A stretch of 9,074 bases of DNA from an uncultured Spirochaetaceae bacterium (GTDB lineage Bacteria > Spirochaetota > Spirochaetia > Treponematales > Treponemataceae), in NCBI GenBank assembly GCA_902797925.1, contig CADBUT010000282.1, positions 1-9,074 on the forward strand, given 5' to 3'. Each line of letters opens with the position of its first letter. The stretch's first letter is position 1. A model generated the notes under the pieces. The model was given only the letters and a program-made list of their open reading frames with translations, was not told the DNA's origin and searched no databases. Positions 6,176 through 9,074 of the stretch are shown piece by piece. Both the position numbers and the translations under genes were made by a program.

Positions 6176-8122
6176 TTAGTCTTCTGCAAAAATCTTATTT
6201 ATTTGTGCTTTATATAATTCGCTGATTTTGAAGCGGATCATTTCCTGTTTTGCACTCAATTCTCTGCCGACCTGGAAACTTTCAGGAACAAGTATAAATT
6301 TGAAAACTTTTTCACATGGACGGAAGCCGTTTTCAGCATTTACAAGGCGGTCAATCTCTGTTCTGATAAGCATCTGAATTTCAGGAGTTTCAAGAAGCTG
6401 CTCATAAGAAGCATATACAATGTTGTTTTCTCCGGCATAATTCTGTAAAAACTCTTTTGAAGGAACGATAAGCGCACCAAGATATTTCTGGTCTTGTCCG
6501 ACAAGCATTGCAGATTCAATATAGTCGCTTGAGCAGAGTGCCTGCTCGATGAGCATAGGCTCAATATTTTCGCCGCCTAAAAGTACGATTGTGTCTTTTG
6601 CTCTGCCGGTAATTTTGATTTCACCGTCAACAGTCAGTGCACCGATGTCGCCGGTGTTTAGCCAGCCGTCTTTGTCAATAACCTGGTCAGTTAAGTCCTG
6701 TCTGTTATAGTAACCCTTCATAATCTGGCGCATGTTCTTGCTTCTTGCAAGAATCAAACCGTATTGTCCGGCAGGAAGCGGATCATTTGAAATGATCTGT
6801 CCGCCTTTTTCAGCAACAATCTTAATTTCAACAGACGGAAATACAAGGCCGACACAATTTGAACGCGGCCTTTTCTCAAGGCGTACAGAAAGTACAGGAG
6901 CTGCTTCTGTAATTCCATAGCCTTCAAGAACATTAAGACCGACTGCTTTATAAAAGTCGTCAACGTCTTTCTGTAATGAACCGCCGCCTGAAATAACTGC
7001 TTTAATATGTCCGCCCAGCTTTTCTCTAATTTTTTTGAAAACAAGAACATTACCCAAAGCATTAAGCGGCGTCAGGAAGATAAACGGCAGCAGACCGATA
7101 AACCATTCAATGATTCTAGACTTACGCTTAAAGTGGCAGACCCTGCCCAACATGCGCTCTCTCGCCCACTGGTACTTTTTGCCGACAGAAAGGAAGAATT
7201 TGAACATTGCATAAACAATGCCGCCCTTTTTGCGCATTGTTCTTATAACAGCATTTCCAAGGCCGTCCCAGAGCCGTGGAACACCGCAGATATACTGCGG
7301 TTTGATTGCTGCAAGGTCATTAAGCATAACGGCGGCAACCGGTTTTGAATAAGCGATGCCGCTTTTAAGATAAAGCGCAAAATACTGAACGCTGCGCTCA
7401 AAGCTGTGCCATACAGGCAGTACCGAAAGCCACATATCGCCCGGTTTTGTACAGAGAACCTGATCAACAACTGCAAGCTGTGCAAGATAATTCTCGTGTG
7501 TAAGCATAACACCTTTTGGTGTGCCTGTAGTGCCTGATGTAAAGATGATTGTCGCAACATCGTCTGTTTTTGTAAGCTCAATTTCTTTTTCAATGTCCGC
7601 CTGCATTTTATCGTAGCTGTCCGGACAGAGATTCATTATTTCTGCAAAAGAATGAACTTCAATTCCTGCTTCTTTTGCTTTTTGTATCGTAGTTTCTTCA
7701 GGAGTATCAATTACAATTGCAGTTTTTAAAAGCGGAACGTCAGAAACTTTTTCAAGTATTTTTTCAAGCTGGCGCGAATTCTCAAAAATGCCGAAAACAC
7801 AGCCTGCAAAACTTGTGATAAATCTAAGTTCTACCGCCATAGAGTCTTTGCCGCGCGGTACGTCGATTGCACCCAAAGAAAGAATTGCAAGGTCTGCAAT
7901 AAGCCATTCCCGGCGGTTGTCTGAAAAAAATGCAACATTGTCAGCTCTTCTGATGCCGAGCTTTTTAAGGCCAGCTGCAAACTGAATTACATCCTTGTAA
8001 AGACGGGCGTATGTGAACTTTTCAAATTCACCCTTTTCATTTTTTGAGGCTTGTGCAATAATGTCTGGACATGCTTGCACCCTGGCTTTAAACATCAATG
8101 GAATTGTTCTTTCAATGGCCAT
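6176..8122 (-). CDS. fadD: Long-chain fatty acid-CoA ligase (AMP-forming acyl-CoA synthetase)
   Basis: This 648-residue enzyme activates fatty acids with ATP to acyl-adenylate and then acyl-CoA, feeding phospholipid synthesis or lipid turnover at the membrane. ANL-superfamily motifs appear in order: the P-loop TSGTTGTPKGVMLTHEN (195-211), GYGITEAAP (401-409), WLNTGDIG (487-494) and GRAKDTIVLLGGENIEP (506-522). Length and the insertion at about 300-370 fit the long-chain (LC-FACS) class. The C-terminal A10 region reads ELSAKQEMIRFKI (621-633); Lys625 is the likely catalytic lysine, but its placement differs from the common ELTPTLKLKR form. A TTG codon at 8146 in frame would add eight residues, but a strong CAGGAG lies six bases before the ATG at 8122, so that ATG is the start. 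The gene is monocistronic: divergent thiI upstream, terminator downstream. Substrate chain length is not readable; the symbol is by family. Confidence 0.92.
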   Translation of the reverse strand: MAIERTIPLMFKARVQACPDIIAQASKNEKGEFEKFTYARLYKDVIQFAAGLKKLGIRRADNVAFFSDNRREWLIADLAILSLGAIDVPRGKDSMAVELRFITSFAGCVFGIFENSRQLEKILEKVSDVPLLKTAIVIDTPEETTIQKAKEAGIEVHSFAEIMNLCPDSYDKMQADIEKEIELTKTDDVATIIFTSGTTGTPKGVMLTHENYLAQLAVVDQVLCTKPGDMWLSVLPVWHSFERSVQYFALYLKSGIAYSKPVAAVMLNDLAAIKPQYICGVPRLWDGLGNAVIRTMRKKGGIVYAMFKFFLSVGKKYQWARERMLGRVCHFKRKSRIIEWFIGLLPFIFLTPLNALGNVLVFKKIREKLGGHIKAVISGGGSLQKDVDDFYKAVGLNVLEGYGITEAAPVLSVRLEKRPRSNCVGLVFPSVEIKIVAEKGGQIISNDPLPAGQYGLILARSKNMRQIMKGYYNRQDLTDQVIDKDGWLNTGDIGALTVDGEIKITGRAKDTIVLLGGENIEPMLIEQALCSSDYIESAMLVGQDQKYLGALIVPSKEFLQNYAGENNIVYASYEQLLETPEIQMLIRTEIDRLVNAENGFRPCEKVFKFILVPESFQVGRELSAKQEMIRFKISELYKAQINKIFAED

Positions 8123-8128
8123 TATGAA

Positions 8129-8134
8129 CTCCTG
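8129..8134 (-). promoter_or_regulatory. Ribosome binding site deciding the start of the acyl-CoA synthetase
   Basis: The minus strand reads CAGGAG here, then TTCATA, then ATG at 8122-8120. The motif and six-base spacing are near ideal. It places the start at 8122 and argues against the in-frame TTG at 8146, which would put this site inside the coding sequence. Confidence 0.85.
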
Positions 8135-8165
8135 TTTTTTAAACAAAAAGTATGTGGTGTTATGC

Positions 8166-8201
8166 TCGTAAATAATAAAATCGAGTCTGACTATTTTACG
8201 A
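8166..8201. repeat. Inverted repeat in the divergent promoter region
   Basis: TCGTAAA (8166-8172) and TTTACGA (8195-8201) are perfect 7-bp inverted copies separated by 22 bases, with partial similarity continuing inward (ATA and TAT with one extra base). The right arm covers the candidate -35 of thiI. It could be an operator acting on both divergent genes; there is no T tract to suggest a terminator. Chance occurrence in A/T-rich DNA cannot be excluded. Confidence 0.35.
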
Positions 8202-8222
8202 ATTTTATAAAACTGTCATAAT
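8195..8222 (+). promoter_or_regulatory. Candidate sigma-70-type promoter of thiI
   Basis: TTTACG (8195-8200; four of six matches to TTGACA) is followed after 16 bases by CATAAT (8217-8222; five of six matches to TATAAT). Transcription would start near 8229, giving a leader of about 30 bases that contains the AGGGGGA ribosome site at 8249-8255. Placement is good; the -35 is only fair. Confidence 0.5.
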
Positions 8223-8248
8223 AATAATTCGAACTCAGCATTTTATCA

Positions 8249-8255
8249 AGGGGGA
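8249..8255 (+). promoter_or_regulatory. Ribosome binding site of thiI
   Basis: AGGGGGA followed by ATTCA and then ATG at 8261 is a strong purine-rich site at normal spacing. It fixes the thiI start at 8261. Confidence 0.8.
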
Positions 8256-8260
8256 ATTCA

Positions 8261-9074
8261 ATGCCGAATGTAACTTATTTAGCCAAATTAGGCGAACTGA
8301 CACTGAAAGGCAGCAATCTCAAAGAATTTGAAAACAGACTGGTTAATAATGCACAGCTTTATCTTGAGACAATAAAAGCCCGTGTGCTTTTAAGAGCCGG
8401 CAGACTTTATATTGAAGGACCTGAAAGTTCTGTTCCGGCAATTGAATACACATTAAGCCACCTTATAGGAATAACAGGCTGGGCGCGCGCTATTGTCTGC
8501 GAGAAAGACATTGAATCAATGAAAAAAGCTGTCATGGAAGTTGCTGTAAAAGCAAGAGATGAGGGAGCAAAGACTTTCAAAGTTGATGTCCGCCGCGCCG
8601 AAAAGAATTTTCCGATGAACTCATACGAAATAGCGGTTGCCTGTGCAGAAGACGTATTCGAGCAGAACATAATGGCTGTAGACGTGCATAAACCGGATGC
8701 TTTTATCCGTGTAGAGGTACGTGAACGCTGTTTTGTATATTGCGACAGAAACAAAGGCCGGCGCGGTCTGCCTGTCGGTGTTTCCGGCAAAGGGCTTCTT
8801 CTGCTTTCCGGCGGTATAGATTCACCGGTTGCAGGCTACAGAATGATGCGGCGCGGCATGAAAGTTGAGTGCATTTATTTTCATGCATATCCGTATACTT
8901 CGGCTGAAGCCCAGAAAAAGGTTGAAGATTTGGCGCAGATTATTTCAGCTTATGGAATTGACACGCACATAAACATTATTCCGTTTACAGATGTGCAGAT
9001 GCGGATTAAAGAAAAGGCTCCTGAGAATTTCAGTACACTGATGCTGCGTATGTGTATGATGAAGGTTGCCAGTA
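8261..9074 (+). CDS. thiI: tRNA 4-thiouridine synthase ThiI (3' end outside window)
   Basis: The frame is open from ATG at 8261 to the window edge (271 codons). ThiI adenylates U8 of tRNA and transfers sulfur from a cysteine desulfurase to make 4-thiouridine; in some bacteria it also supplies sulfur for thiamine synthesis. The N-terminal ferredoxin-like domain starts with GELTLKGSNLKEFENRL (11-27). The THUMP RNA-binding domain spans about 60-165, with the family's FKVDVRRAEKNFPMNS and a conserved run into GRRGLPVGVSGKG (166-178). The ATP-binding PP-loop is LLLLSGGIDSPVAGY (179-193). The rest of the PP-loop ATPase domain, including the region of the catalytic cysteine (Cys344 in E. coli), lies beyond the window, so whether a C-terminal rhodanese domain is present cannot be seen. 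It is divergent from the acyl-CoA synthetase and has its own promoter-like sequence. Confidence 0.94.
   Translation, partial: MPNVTYLAKLGELTLKGSNLKEFENRLVNNAQLYLETIKARVLLRAGRLYIEGPESSVPAIEYTLSHLIGITGWARAIVCEKDIESMKKAVMEVAVKARDEGAKTFKVDVRRAEKNFPMNSYEIAVACAEDVFEQNIMAVDVHKPDAFIRVEVRERCFVYCDRNKGRRGLPVGVSGKGLLLLSGGIDSPVAGYRMMRRGMKVECIYFHAYPYTSAEAQKKVEDLAQIISAYGIDTHINIIPFTDVQMRIKEKAPENFSTLMLRMCMMKVAS

Larger units (their letters stand above)
8123..8260. other. Divergent intergenic region between fadD-like gene and thiI
   Basis: This 138-bp A/T-rich spacer must hold promoters for both directions. A reasonable thiI promoter and both ribosome sites are visible. No convincing minus-strand -35/-10 pair was found for the acyl-CoA synthetase: the best -10 is CATACT on the minus strand near 8150, with no good -35 at standard spacing. 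No riboswitch-like conserved fold was recognised. Confidence 0.7.

Noticed and set aside
7007..7348. Plus-strand 113-codon frame
   Set aside because: Antisense to the middle of the acyl-CoA synthetase, low-complexity shadow of its codons, no ribosome site noted.
8407..8790. Minus-strand 127-codon frame
   Set aside because: Antisense to thiI, whose THUMP domain and PP-loop are intact; composition is that of a shadow frame.
1..9074. tRNA or rRNA genes, CRISPR arrays, transposases, integrases, riboswitches
   Set aside because: No cloverleaf, spaced repeat array, mobile-element protein or conserved leader fold was seen by reading both strands; spacers are too short for most of these.

Overview
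The window is an ordinary, tightly packed chromosomal segment: nine protein genes, short spacers and many start/stop overlaps. No RNA gene, insertion sequence, CRISPR array or prophage gene was seen. The moderately low G+C, signal peptides of a diderm type, a large long-chain acyl-CoA synthetase and an uncharacterised small envelope protein placed beside rluD suggest a host-associated spirochaete, probably Treponema-like. That assignment rests on recognition of the proteins and gene order and is not proven here.

Eight genes lie on the minus strand. In transcription order (high to low coordinates) they are: a long-chain acyl-CoA synthetase (6176-8122) closed by a strong hairpin terminator; a secreted protein of unknown function with two similar halves (5189-6109); a ComEC-type membrane channel protein (3772-5130); the 16S rRNA dimethyladenosine transferase KsgA (2897-3748); the YggS-type PLP-binding protein (2202-2900); a 163-residue envelope protein (1714-2205); an RluD-type pseudouridine synthase with an S4 domain (751-1710); and a second RluA-family pseudouridine synthase without S4 domain (758 down to the window edge, 3' end missing). 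From comEC on, gaps are 23 bp or less, or the genes overlap by 4 or 8 bases, so the last six probably form one translationally coupled operon. Three of its members (KsgA and the two pseudouridine synthases) modify RNA.

On the plus strand, thiI (8261 to the window edge, 3' end missing) is transcribed divergently from the acyl-CoA synthetase, across a 138-bp spacer that holds a plausible thiI promoter and a 7-bp inverted repeat. ThiI also modifies RNA (4-thiouridine in tRNA), so RNA modification is the main theme of the window. Lipid activation, DNA-uptake-type transport and two unknown envelope proteins are the other contents.

No clearly new biological system was found. The points most worth a second look are the tandem overlapping pseudouridine synthases, the ComEC lacking its metallo-beta-lactamase domain, the two unknown secreted/envelope proteins, and the A10 lysine region of the acyl-CoA synthetase.
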